IMG/VR virus record: IMGVR_UViG_3300043567_000392
Coordinates: 1 to 28,310 of that record
DNA length: 28,310 bases
Reading direction: 5' to 3' (one strand)
From: a virus
This document shows positions 17,081 to 23,336 of the stretch, piece after piece (position 1 is the first letter of the stretch; the number at the start of each line of letters is the position of its first letter). The translations under genes and the position numbers were made by a program. The notes under the pieces are model-generated. The model searched no databases. It was given only the letters and a program-made list of their open reading frames with translations, and was not told the DNA's origin.

Positions 17081-17800
17081 TTAGTTTATTATTGCTTTGC
17101 CAGTTTCATCACCAGCAAATGTTATTGTTAAATTGTTTTGATTTATATGCGTTACATCAGCTATACCTATATGTCCAGAAGGGAGCATAACAGATGCAGA
17201 TGGGTACTTATTTAAATTATGCTGAACAGTCCATTGAGACGATGGTATTGTTTGATTATGAATATAGTTCTTGTCGTTAGAATCTACTACGTCAAAATCT
17301 ATTACAGATAATAAATACTCTTTATCTTCAAGAAGACTACCATTACCTTGTAAGAACGTAATATTAAACTCTAAGAAATCTGTTTCATCAATATCTTGCT
17401 GTACTACATTTAACATATATAGTCCATACTCATTTATAGATGAACCCCTATGTATTAATATCTTTGAGTTATTTATAGATTGTAAGAAATTAGCAACATA
17501 TATGTTACCCTGTGTTTTCTTACTAACCAACATTAATTGTATACTTGAAAATAGGACAGATGCGCCTACTTCATTCTTAAATGAAAAAGTTCCAAATTCT
17601 CTATCCTCTAATGGCTCAAGTGTTTGGTACCAAAAGCGTAATGAATTAGAGGAATTAACCGACTCACTAGAGTTAAAGAATTCAGCTAACGTAAGGGGTG
17701 TAAAGTTTTTGGTTCTATTGTAAAAATCAGAATCACTACCAATCCACTTATCTCCTCCGCTTACTTTTTCATCTAAATTATATGTACTAATTCTTGCCAT
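17081..17800 (-). CDS. Virion fibre/baseplate protein sharing its N-terminal module with the protein at 7855
   Basis: 239 residues. The N-terminal 35 residues (MARISTYNLDEKVSGGDKW, IGSDSDFYNRTKNFT) match the 402-residue protein at 7855-9063. The central part (about 50-175) is beta-rich and not recognised. The C-terminal 60 residues, beginning IPSSQWTVQHNLNKYPSASV and ending NQNNLTITFAGDETGKAIIN, match a small beta domain repeated in many phage tail proteins (pattern WxVxHNLxKxPSxxV then NNLTITF). The protein therefore looks like a short fibre or a connector built of two widely reused modules. It lies in the operon between a small basic protein and the 466-residue fibre. Confidence 0.6.
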   Translation of the reverse strand: MARISTYNLDEKVSGGDKWIGSDSDFYNRTKNFTPLTLAEFFNSSESVNSSNSLRFWYQTLEPLEDREFGTFSFKNEVGASVLFSSIQLMLVSKKTQGNIYVANFLQSINNSKILIHRGSSINEYGLYMLNVVQQDIDETDFLEFNITFLQGNGSLLEDKEYLLSVIDFDVVDSNDKNYIHNQTIPSSQWTVQHNLNKYPSASVMLPSGHIGIADVTHINQNNLTITFAGDETGKAIIN

Positions 17801-17802
17801 AA

Positions 17803-17934
17803 TTATTTACCTTGACCTCTATATAATTTCTTGTAATTCTTACTATCTTTTATTTTAGAGGTTTTGCTTTTAGCGTGAACTCCTGGTCTTTTAATATGTT
17901 TTACTTCTAACTTAGCTCCTTCTTGTTTTTTCAT
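17803..17934 (-). CDS. 43-residue basic protein of a small phage family (VHAKSKTSKxxxSKNYKKxYRGQG)
   Basis: The ATG at 17934 opens a 43-residue frame ending in TAA at 17803: MKKQEGAKLEVKHIKRPG, then VHAKSKTSKIKDSKNYKK and LYRGQGK. About one third of the residues are Lys or Arg. I recognise the GVHAKxKxSKxKxSKNYxKxYxGQGK pattern as a recurrent small protein in phages of Bacteroidota and other aquatic hosts, function unknown; a nucleic-acid or virion-DNA partner would fit the charge. It is embedded between the fibre gene (2 bases away) and the endolysin (2 bases away), which supports it being real despite its length. Confidence 0.7.
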   Translation of the reverse strand: MKKQEGAKLEVKHIKRPGVHAKSKTSKIKDSKNYKKLYRGQGK

Positions 17935-17936
17935 AA

Positions 17937-18401
17937 TTATTCTTTTATTTCGAAGTGCATCCAATCAAAATTCTTCTCTCTTCCTAATGATATAAATCCG
18001 TATTTGTAGAATATATCAATCATATCTTTATATTCAGGTCTTGCAAATCTAGCTGTCTTAGACGTCTCCTTTAATTTGTTTCTTCCTGGGTCTAGATCTA
18101 TAGCTACTCCCCAAGAATGCGTACTCCAATCGTTTCCGCCCCTCATCTTTCTAAAGTTAAAGCACCCTCCAAAAATATCTATTCCAAGCTCAACTATCTT
18201 TTTATATCCGTAAACCCTCATAAGTTCATTAAATACAGATAAAAAATTATCTGCAACTAATTTATGGCACCTCATCTTATGAACCTGAGTATCTAAATCC
18301 CAAGCTAACTTCATAGGATAAGGAAGATTTATTGTTACAAGATATCCTTCACCTGTAACATTTGGTTTTCCATATTTAGCTATCAGAGCCTTTGTTGTCA
18401 T
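17937..18401 (-). CDS. Endolysin: M15-family zinc peptidase (D-Ala-D-Ala carboxypeptidase type)
   Basis: 154 residues. The M15/VanY signature is intact: STHSWGVAID with His95 and Asp102 as zinc ligands, and FDWMHF with His149 as the third ligand and Asp146 as the likely general base. The protein would cut peptide cross-links or stem peptides in peptidoglycan. There is no signal peptide or membrane segment, so release should depend on a holin, and the next two genes upstream encode small membrane proteins. Its start lies inside the end of the upstream gene (26-base overlap), suggesting coupled translation. An alternative role as a virion-borne peptidase is less likely given this cassette. Confidence 0.85.
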   Translation of the reverse strand: MTTKALIAKYGKPNVTGEGYLVTINLPYPMKLAWDLDTQVHKMRCHKLVADNFLSVFNELMRVYGYKKIVELGIDIFGGCFNFRKMRGGNDWSTHSWGVAIDLDPGRNKLKETSKTARFARPEYKDMIDIFYKYGFISLGREKNFDWMHFEIKE

Positions 18402-18552
18402 TTTTATTCTTTATTAATTCAATGGTCTTCATAACCGTATAGATTATAGATGCGAATAAAAGAATTATCTTTAGTGCATTTTCTACATTAGTAAAGCTAA
18501 TAGCCATAACTACTGTATTTAATGTATATAATTTCAAATCGTTAATTGACAT
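18376..18552 (-). CDS. Small membrane protein in the lysis cassette (58 residues)
   Basis: The ATG at 18552 opens MSINDLKLYTLNTVVMAISF and the frame ends with TAA at 18376 (tail NKNDNKGSDS). Residues about 13-42 contain hydrophobic stretches (TVVMAISF, then LKIILLFASIIYTV), giving one long or two short membrane segments, followed by a charged tail. It overlaps the endolysin start by 26 bases and the holin-like gene end by 11, so all three are translationally linked. It may be a second holin, an antiholin or an inner-membrane spanin; the sequence does not decide among these. Confidence 0.65.
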   Translation of the reverse strand: MSINDLKLYTLNTVVMAISFTNVENALKIILLFASIIYTVMKTIELIKNKNDNKGSDS

Positions 18553-18742
18553 TTTTAGTTTTCATTAAACGTTCTACAATATTTGTAACTCCCTCAATAG
18601 TTATATAAGAAGTTCCAATAATAACCCAATCAGTAGAAGTAATAACCCCTGAGAATAAACCTGCGGAAGCTACAACAAACACTGTTAATTTTCTACTAAC
18701 CCACTTATTTAAGTAAAGGTCTATTTTTTCGTTTCTACTCAT
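18542..18742 (-). CDS. Holin-like small membrane protein
   Basis: 66 residues: a charged start (MSRNEKIDLYLNKWVSRK), a hydrophobic segment TVFVVASAGLFSGVI at about 20-34, a short turn (TSTDW), a second moderately hydrophobic segment (VIIGTSYITIEGVTNIV) and a basic end. The SRKxxVxVVAxxxxxxxxxxSxxWVIIxxxYI layout resembles holins found beside endolysins in many phages. It is encoded two genes ahead of the M15 endolysin. Function is assigned from topology and position. Confidence 0.65.
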   Translation of the reverse strand: MSRNEKIDLYLNKWVSRKLTVFVVASAGLFSGVITSTDWVIIGTSYITIEGVTNIVERLMKTKNVN

Positions 18743-18769
18743 TATGAATATATATTTTTTTAAAAGAAA

Positions 18770-19030
18770 TTACCATAATTTGGTACAAGCTAAATGTCTA
18801 GGTGTTCCAGGTTTAGCTGTATCGCAGTTGTGTCTTGCGTGAAAATTTTTCTTTCTTTTCGGATCTTTATGTTTTGTAAAATCTGAATAACCTTTAGCGC
18901 CTGCGTGAACTAAAGTTTCCTTTCCATTAACACAATACTTCTTCATTATTTTTTTACCTGGTCTAGTCGATTTTCTAACCTCACCACACTTCATACTAGC
19001 TTTTACTGAACCTGCCATAGATAAAATCAT
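18770..19030 (-). CDS. Small basic cysteine/histidine protein with a C-terminal FHARHNC motif
   Basis: Starting at the ATG at 19030 (MILSMAGSVKAS) the protein has 86 residues; ATG at 19018 is an alternative. An upstream TTG start is unlikely because it would lie inside the promoter word. The sequence is rich in Lys/Arg and has four cysteines and several histidines. The C-terminal half, with HAGAKGYSDF, KRKKNFHARHNCD and PGTPRHLACTKLW, belongs to a pattern (KxFRARHxC about 15 residues before a final C-x2-W-type end) widespread in cyanophages and large aquatic viruses with unknown function; a metal-binding fold is plausible. It is the first gene of the leftward lysis and fibre operon. Confidence 0.65.
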   Translation of the reverse strand: MILSMAGSVKASMKCGEVRKSTRPGKKIMKKYCVNGKETLVHAGAKGYSDFTKHKDPKRKKNFHARHNCDTAKPGTPRHLACTKLW

Positions 19031-19041
19031 TTTAATAAATC

Positions 19042-19077
19042 TTTGCAAAGATACGAAATAAAAAAAGTGTATATTTG
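19042..19077 (+). promoter_or_regulatory. Rightward promoter for groEL-groES
   Basis: A TTTG at 19042-19045 and TATATTTG at 19070-19077 match the Bacteroidota -33 and -7 elements; the 24-base spacing is longer than the usual 17-23. The -7 word lies 22 bases before the groEL ATG at 19100. The -33 element overlaps the leftward -7 word because CTTTGCAAAG at 19041-19050 is palindromic. Confidence 0.6.
19046..19053 (-). promoter_or_regulatory. Leftward promoter for the lysis and fibre operon
   Basis: The minus strand reads CGTATCTTTGC, an exact TAnnTTTG match identical over ten bases to sites at 7304 and 24468. A transcript starting a few bases downstream would reach the ATG at 19030 with a leader of roughly 10 bases. 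Nothing interrupts the operon clearly before 9376. Confidence 0.6.
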
Positions 19078-19099
19078 CATTATAAAAAATATAAATTTT

Positions 19100-20677
19100 A
19101 TGATAATTAAAGAAGTTAAATTTAATGAAAAGGCAAAAGAACCCTTGATTAAAGGGATATCTACTATTTGCGATGCTGTATCCTCAACTATGGGATATAG
19201 AGGTAGAACTGTGCTTATAGAGAGTCCAGGAGGACTTCCTATAGTTACAAAAGATGGTGTATCTGTAGCTGATTCCATTTTCTTAGAAGATGCTACCGAA
19301 AGTCTTGGTTGTGAGTTTGTGAAACAAGCTTGTAGAAAAACAGTTAATGAGGCTGGTGACGGAACAACTGGAACTGCTGTACTTACAAAATCAATTATTG
19401 ATAATAGTCAGAAATACCTAAAGAGTGGAGAATCTGCTATTGATTTAAAGAATGGTATTGAAAGTGGAGTTAAAGAGGTTGTTGAGTATATTAAAGAGAC
19501 ATCTAAAGAGGTTGATGATTCATACCTATTTGATGTAGCTAGAATATCAGCAAATAATGACTCTGAACTTGGAGAGATAATTGCAAATGCATTTATATCT
19601 GCTGGTAAGAATGGAGTTGTATCATATGAACAGTCTGATAATTCGGATACATATGTTGACTTTATTGACGGTATGCCAATTGCTAGAGGTTATGAGTTTG
19701 AAGGTTTTGTAAATAAACCCGAGAACAGAACTATTGAGTTTAATGGAAATCCATTGATCCTATTATCAAATAGAAGATTTCAAAATATTAGAGAGCTATT
19801 GCCTGTAGTAGAATACTGCCACAAAGTAAATAAAGAGTTGTTAATTATCTCTGAAATGGAGTTTGAGGTTATGAAGGTATTGTACGCCAACAAGAAGAAT
19901 GGCCTTAAGGTTGCAACAATTATTCCACCTAGTATTGGTGAGAAGAGGAGAGATTATTTAACCGATATTTCTTTAGCTACTGGAGGTTTGATTATAGACC
20001 TTGATACCTCTACAAATATCGATGGGTATGATATGGATGAGTTACTAGGTAAGTGTAGTAGACTTATTGTAACTAAAGACGATACTGTTCTATTCTTTAA
20101 TGAGAAACCTAATGCAGACAAAGTTCAATCAAAGATTGAAGAGTTAAACAAAGTAATAAAGAATTCTAACAACAATCTTGAGAAGGATTATCTTAAGGAT
20201 CGCATCTCTAAGCTTGCTTGTGGTGTTTCTGTGATTAAGGTTGGAGGAACAACAGAGGTTGAGATTAAGGAGAAGATTGATAGGGTTGATGACGCAATTA
20301 ACGCTGTTAAGAGTGCAATCTCTGAAGGTGTGGTTGTAGGAGGAGGATTAGCACTATATAACGCCTCTCTAAAGCTAGTTCCTACATCAAAAGGATATAA
20401 GTGCTTACTTGAGTCAATTCAAGCTCCTATGCGTACTATATTGAATAATGCAGGTGTATCTTTAAGTGATATTGAGGGAGATTTATTAACACACAAAGAT
20501 AATTACGGATACGATGTCAAGGATTATGAAATTGCAGATATGTTTGATAAGGGTATTATAGATCCATCAAAGGTTATTAGATTATCCTTAGAGAATGCTG
20601 CGAGTGTAGCTACAACAGTTTTATTAACAAACACAACCATAACACATAAGAGAAGCAATGAAGGTAGTTCTAAGTAA
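19100..20677 (+). CDS. groEL: Phage-encoded chaperonin GroEL (Hsp60), 525 residues
   Basis: The start at 19100 (MIIKEVKFNEKAKEPLIKG) aligns with the bacterial GroEL start; a TTG 57 bases earlier only adds promoter sequence. All three chaperonin domains are present. The ATP-site aspartates fall at the same numbers as in E. coli GroEL: Asp52 (KDGVSVAD), Asp87 (EAGDGTTGTA) and Asp398 (RVDDAI). ISEGVVVGGGLAL at 407-419 is the conserved equatorial loop, and FVNKPENRT with PLILLSNRRFQNIRELLPV belong to the apical domain. Differences: Gly91 replaces the usual Thr in GDGTTTAT, and the flexible GGM tail is missing (it ends NEGSSK). The gene overlaps groES by 20 bases. It likely refolds phage capsid or fibre proteins. 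Confidence 0.97.
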   Translation: MIIKEVKFNEKAKEPLIKGISTICDAVSSTMGYRGRTVLIESPGGLPIVTKDGVSVADSIFLEDATESLGCEFVKQACRKTVNEAGDGTTGTAVLTKSIIDNSQKYLKSGESAIDLKNGIESGVKEVVEYIKETSKEVDDSYLFDVARISANNDSELGEIIANAFISAGKNGVVSYEQSDNSDTYVDFIDGMPIARGYEFEGFVNKPENRTIEFNGNPLILLSNRRFQNIRELLPVVEYCHKVNKELLIISEMEFEVMKVLYANKKNGLKVATIIPPSIGEKRRDYLTDISLATGGLIIDLDTSTNIDGYDMDELLGKCSRLIVTKDDTVLFFNEKPNADKVQSKIEELNKVIKNSNNNLEKDYLKDRISKLACGVSVIKVGGTTEVEIKEKIDRVDDAINAVKSAISEGVVVGGGLALYNASLKLVPTSKGYKCLLESIQAPMRTILNNAGVSLSDIEGDLLTHKDNYGYDVKDYEIADMFDKGIIDPSKVIRLSLENAASVATTVLLTNTTITHKRSNEGSSK

Positions 20678-20909
20678 TATTTTAGTTAAAGAGATTAAAG
20701 AGGATGTAAAGACTAGCAGTGGTCTTTACTTAGGTGATGGTCAAGATGTCAAGTTTCACAGAGGTGAAGTAATTGAGATCGGGGAGAATGTAGATAAGGT
20801 TAATGTTGGCGAGACCATTTGGTTTGACAGGCATAGAACATATCCAATCAATTATCAAGGAGTTGAATATTTAGTTATGGGATACGAGAATGTAGTAATT
20901 GTAGAGTAA
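20658..20909 (+). CDS. groES: Phage-encoded co-chaperonin GroES, 83 residues
   Basis: The protein starts MKVVLSNILVKEIKED and keeps the GroES outline: a short mobile-loop region around residues 16-30 (DVKTSSGLYLGDGQD), GEVIEIGENVDKVNVGETIW at about 36-55, and a final strand GVEYLVMGYENVVIVE. The mobile loop, which docks GroES on GroEL through a hydrophobic tripeptide, here seems to use LYL after the Ser-Ser-Gly turn, where bacterial proteins have IVL. Length is slightly below bacterial GroES (about 95). It follows groEL, the reverse of the usual bacterial groES-groEL order, and starts inside the groEL end. A bidirectional terminator follows 8 bases after its stop. Confidence 0.9.
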   Translation: MKVVLSNILVKEIKEDVKTSSGLYLGDGQDVKFHRGEVIEIGENVDKVNVGETIWFDRHRTYPINYQGVEYLVMGYENVVIVE

Positions 20910-20917
20910 AAAAAAAT

Positions 20918-20945
20918 AGAGAGGGTTTAATTGCCCTCTCTTTTT
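20918..20945. terminator. Bidirectional intrinsic terminator between convergent operons
   Basis: AGAGAGGG at 20918-20925 pairs with CCCTCTCT at 20934-20941, an 8-bp perfect stem with loop TTTAATTG. A-rich sequence precedes it (20908-20916) and T-rich sequence follows (20941-20945), so it serves groES on the plus strand and the 230-residue gene on the minus strand, whose stop codon lies in the loop. Confidence 0.88.
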
Positions 20946-21619
20946 ATTTCATCATCCAGGTATATTCCAGTACCACCATTGATTATTTCATTCCTTCTTT
21001 TGTTATACTCAATCATCAATCTAGCTATTCTTTTATCTTTGTAGCTAGTTTCGTAAGAGTTGAAGAACTTATTACTTGATGAGTACTCGCTCATCTCTTC
21101 TTGAAGTGTTAGTTTTTTATAAATACTAGCCATTCTTCTGTTTGCCTTCAAACTTAACTTATACAACCTATTTCCAGCTACTTTAATTGATGAATTACCT
21201 GGCATTTCATCTACAAGCTCCATATCTATAAACCGCTTTATTGATTTATTCTTGTGAAGCATTGCTGTGTTGTATATATCAAACTCCTTTTTTGTGAATA
21301 AAGGTTCTGAGTAAAAATACATCAGCATCTCTATTTCATCTATAGTTAGATTATACTGAACTGAAGCCCATCGTTTTACAATACCATAAAATTTCATAAA
21401 GTCAAACTCTCTGTTGGCTGTTATGATTTTTACATTCTTTTTCTTGTATGTCTTCTTTATGGTTCTTTCGCCCTTCCTCTTCATCGGTCTATACTTCTTT
21501 GCTTTCTGTATAGTTCCTTCAGAGATTGGTTTCGTTAAAAAATCTTTGATTTCAGAGAGAACTTTCTCTTCGTTTAGAGTTTTTTTATTCTCCTGTAGAA
21601 AGTCTTTAAAATCGCCCAT
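20927..21619 (-). CDS. Basic protein with a winged-helix-like centre, probable DNA-binding
   Basis: 230 residues. The first 75 residues are very basic (KAKKYRPMKRKGERTIKKTY). Residues about 80-165 have the spacing of a winged-helix domain: FYGIVKRWASVQYNLTIDEI, EMLMYFYSEPLFTKKEFDIY, NKSIKRFIDMELVDEM, then a wing-like NRLYKLSLKANR. This pattern recalls MarR-type regulators. The C-terminal part is helical and charged. The family is common in Bacteroidota phages and is usually left as hypothetical. It is the last gene of a leftward operon (promoter 22940). A transcription regulator or DNA-bound virion protein are both possible; no catalytic motif is visible. Confidence 0.6.
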   Translation of the reverse strand: MGDFKDFLQENKKTLNEEKVLSEIKDFLTKPISEGTIQKAKKYRPMKRKGERTIKKTYKKKNVKIITANREFDFMKFYGIVKRWASVQYNLTIDEIEMLMYFYSEPLFTKKEFDIYNTAMLHKNKSIKRFIDMELVDEMPGNSSIKVAGNRLYKLSLKANRRMASIYKKLTLQEEMSEYSSSNKFFNSYETSYKDKRIARLMIEYNKRRNEIINGGTGIYLDDEIKREGN

Positions 21620-21622
21620 AAA

Positions 21623-21892
21623 CTATTTCTTTGTTCCTCTAGCTCTTTTATCTCCAGGGGAATCAATTTTGCTTCCTCTATTTGTAGACGCCTTCTTCTT
21701 TACGATACCACTTTTAGTGTGGGCCATATCAAGACCATCTCCATTACCATAAGTTCCTCTATCTCGATTAACCTTATTTAGTTCGACTCTCTTCTTAACC
21801 TCTCCTGGCTTTTTGTTGTACTCCTTTTGGTAAGCATCTTTCTTTGCTTTAGCCTCTGGATTCTCTTTGTAATATTTAGCGGTTTTTTTCAT
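21623..21892 (-). CDS. Small very basic phage protein (KKTAKYYKENPEAKAKK family)
   Basis: 89 residues, about one third Lys/Arg. The start MKKTAKYYKENPEAKAKKD, the central VELNKVNRDRGTYGNGDGLD and the MAHTKSG segment match a small protein present in many marine phages and large algal viruses (YYxxNPEAxxKK, then LNxxNRxxGTYGNGDGxDxxHTK), function unknown. The high charge suggests nucleic-acid binding or packaging with DNA. It starts 17 bases inside the end of the upstream 131-residue gene and is followed 3 bases later by the winged-helix-like gene. Confidence 0.7.
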   Translation of the reverse strand: MKKTAKYYKENPEAKAKKDAYQKEYNKKPGEVKKRVELNKVNRDRGTYGNGDGLDMAHTKSGIVKKKASTNRGSKIDSPGDKRARGTKK

Positions 21893-22271
21893 ATTTCTTC
21901 ATTTCGTTTAATAATTCGTATCTTTCTCTTCTAAGTAGTTCAAACTCAGTGTATTCCATAGCGTCATCAATTCTACCATCAATAATTAAATCCTCTATAA
22001 CCTCTGAGAAGTATATTGCTTTACAGTTATCCATAGCAAAACCTTCTTCATCAAGTAGTAGATCATCTTCTTGATCACAAACTATTGATGCAATAATTGA
22101 GACTGGTATGATTCCAGAGAAGAAGTCATCTTGATTAATCAGTCTTGAGTCTTCAAATTGTTGGTATATCATATCCGACATACCCTTGTGGTCTTGATTT
22201 TCTATCATCAAATCAACTCTATCAAATAATTCTACATTTAATTGATTAAAGACTGTACCGTTGCTTTCCAT
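21876..22271 (-). CDS. Protein of unknown function, acidic
   Basis: 131 residues (MESNGTVFNQLNVELFDRVD to NEMKKYEKNR). The sequence is acidic, with helices predicted from residue 10 and a segment QEDDLLLDEEGFAMD near 67. No signal, membrane segment or enzyme motif is seen. The start overlaps the end of the HAD phosphatase gene by 34 bases, and its own end overlaps the basic-protein gene by 17, so it is part of a translationally coupled chain. I do not recognise it. Confidence 0.65.
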   Translation of the reverse strand: MESNGTVFNQLNVELFDRVDLMIENQDHKGMSDMIYQQFEDSRLINQDDFFSGIIPVSIIASIVCDQEDDLLLDEEGFAMDNCKAIYFSEVIEDLIIDGRIDDAMEYTEFELLRRERYELLNEMKKYEKNR

Positions 22272-22591
22272 TGCTTATCTGTTACGTTAATTACTTCTGT
22301 ATATGTGCTTCTACTTATTTCTCTTAGTTCTGTTTCATCATTGTCAAAGTGTATGTCTACGTTATCCATATAGTGCATTTTCTTATCACCATCTGTGTAG
22401 ACCACTTTACTTATCCCGACTTTATCTATTACTTTTATTAAGTCTTGATTAAGATACTTACTATGTCTTGTTGTTACTGCAATTACATTATACCCACTCT
22501 TAACTAATTCAATCGCTACTTCTTGAACAGATGGGAGCGATAATGTTCCATCAAAGTCAAACGATATTGTTATCTCTTTATTTTCTATCAT
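22238..22591 (-). CDS. Compact HAD-superfamily phosphatase
   Basis: 117 residues. HAD motif I is DFDGT at about residues 12-16 (nucleophile Asp12, acid Asp14). Motif II is the Thr of VTTR near 39-42, motif III the Lys of DGDKKMHY, and motif IV DIHFDND near 79-85, so all four motifs are present in a minimal protein with no cap domain. Such minimal HAD phosphatases in phages remove phosphate from nucleotides, DNA ends or small metabolites; the substrate cannot be told here. The gene is 6 bases downstream of the 108-residue gene and overlaps the next one by 34 bases. Confidence 0.8.
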   Translation of the reverse strand: MIENKEITISFDFDGTLSLPSVQEVAIELVKSGYNVIAVTTRHSKYLNQDLIKVIDKVGISKVVYTDGDKKMHYMDNVDIHFDNDETELREISRSTYTEVINVTDKQWKATVQSLIN

Positions 22592-22597
22592 ATAAAA

Positions 22598-22924
22598 TTA
22601 ATTTACGTCATTGTAATACATTTCATCATCATTCTCTTCATACACAAATGACCACTTAGAGTAGTTATAGAATTTTATATTGAATAATAAATTCATTCTA
22701 TCTAATACCACATACTCATCAATATTAACTATTCCCTTATCTATCTTACCAAACATATCGTATATATCATCTCCAATCAATACAACTATATCTGGCATAG
22801 ATTCATCTATCTCATCCTTTATTAATACCTCCCCTTTAAATTTATTCGCAAGGATTAAAGAGAATAAGAAGATGTTTGGTCTCTTAACCTCTGATATAAA
22901 TCCATTTATAAAATTCTCAATCAT
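22598..22924 (-). CDS. Protein of unknown function, first gene of the HAD operon
   Basis: 108 residues (MIENFINGFISEVKRPNIFL to ENDDEMYYNDVN), with a hydrophobic but not clearly transmembrane N-terminal region (NIFLFSLILANKF) and a strand-rich middle (IVVLIGDDIYDMFGKID). No recognised motif. It is first after the TACATTTG promoter word at 22940 and lies 6 bases before the HAD gene. Confidence 0.65.
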   Translation of the reverse strand: MIENFINGFISEVKRPNIFLFSLILANKFKGEVLIKDEIDESMPDIVVLIGDDIYDMFGKIDKGIVNIDEYVVLDRMNLLFNIKFYNYSKWSFVYEENDDEMYYNDVN

Positions 22925-22939
22925 AATTAAATCTTTTTA

Positions 22940-22947
22940 CAAATGTA
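22940..22947 (-). promoter_or_regulatory. Predicted -7 promoter element for the HAD / winged-helix operon
   Basis: The minus strand reads TACATTTG, matching TAnnTTTG, 16 bases upstream of the ATG at 22924. It begins directly after the T-tail of the upstream terminator, so a stop and a start of transcription abut. Confidence 0.5.
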
Positions 22948-22948
22948 T

Positions 22949-22978
22949 AAAAAAAGACCACACTATAAAATGTGGTCT
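22949..22978 (-). terminator. Intrinsic terminator of the collagen-like operon
   Basis: AGACCACA at 22955-22962 pairs with TGTGGTCT at 22971-22978: an 8-bp perfect stem with loop CTATAAAA. On the minus strand it is followed by a run of T residues (22954-22949). It lies 31 bases beyond the stop of the 96-residue gene. Confidence 0.88.
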
Positions 22979-23008
22979 AATTTAAAAGATTATCTTAATT
23001 TTTTTTCC

Positions 23009-23299
23009 TTAAGATACAGCAGTAATTGATTGGCTAAACCAAGTGTTTGAAGTTGCTTTTGTGTAAACTAATCCTCCACCAGTAATACTTCCACAAACAA
23101 CTCTTGCTCCGATAGGATTTGCAGCATAAGTTGAATTTAAAGTTGCTAAAGATAAAGCTGAAGTTGTAGCATTAACTACTAATCCAGATAAATCATTTAA
23201 AGAGTAGTACTCGGTTTTTGCATTGTTAATTGAATCTTTTCTTTCTGTTACATCTAGTAACGCTGAATCTACGCTTAAAAATTTAATTGTGTTTGACAT
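23009..23299 (-). CDS. Short virion-protein paralogue sharing the start of the collagen-like protein
   Basis: 96 residues. The first 40 (KFLSVDSALLDVTERKDS, then KTEYYSLNDLSGLV) match the start of the 363-residue collagen-like protein (KFLGVNPALTNLTEKKGT, KTEYFSIEDLVSAV). The rest is a Thr/Ser/Ala-rich segment ending GGGLVYTKATSNTWFSQSIT. It follows the collagen-like gene by 37 bases and is closed by the terminator at 22949. It looks like a short decoration or fibre protein using the same anchor, or a minimal relic of a duplicated gene. Confidence 0.6.
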   Translation of the reverse strand: MSNTIKFLSVDSALLDVTERKDSINNAKTEYYSLNDLSGLVVNATTSALSLATLNSTYAANPIGARVVCGSITGGGLVYTKATSNTWFSQSITAVS

Positions 23300-23336
23300 A
23301 ATTTCTTTTTTTTATTTTTATTTAGTTATTAATTTA

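Noticed and set aside
19031-19278. Minus-strand open frame across the groEL start
   Set aside because: It runs antisense through strongly conserved groEL codons and into the promoter; a real gene there is very unlikely.
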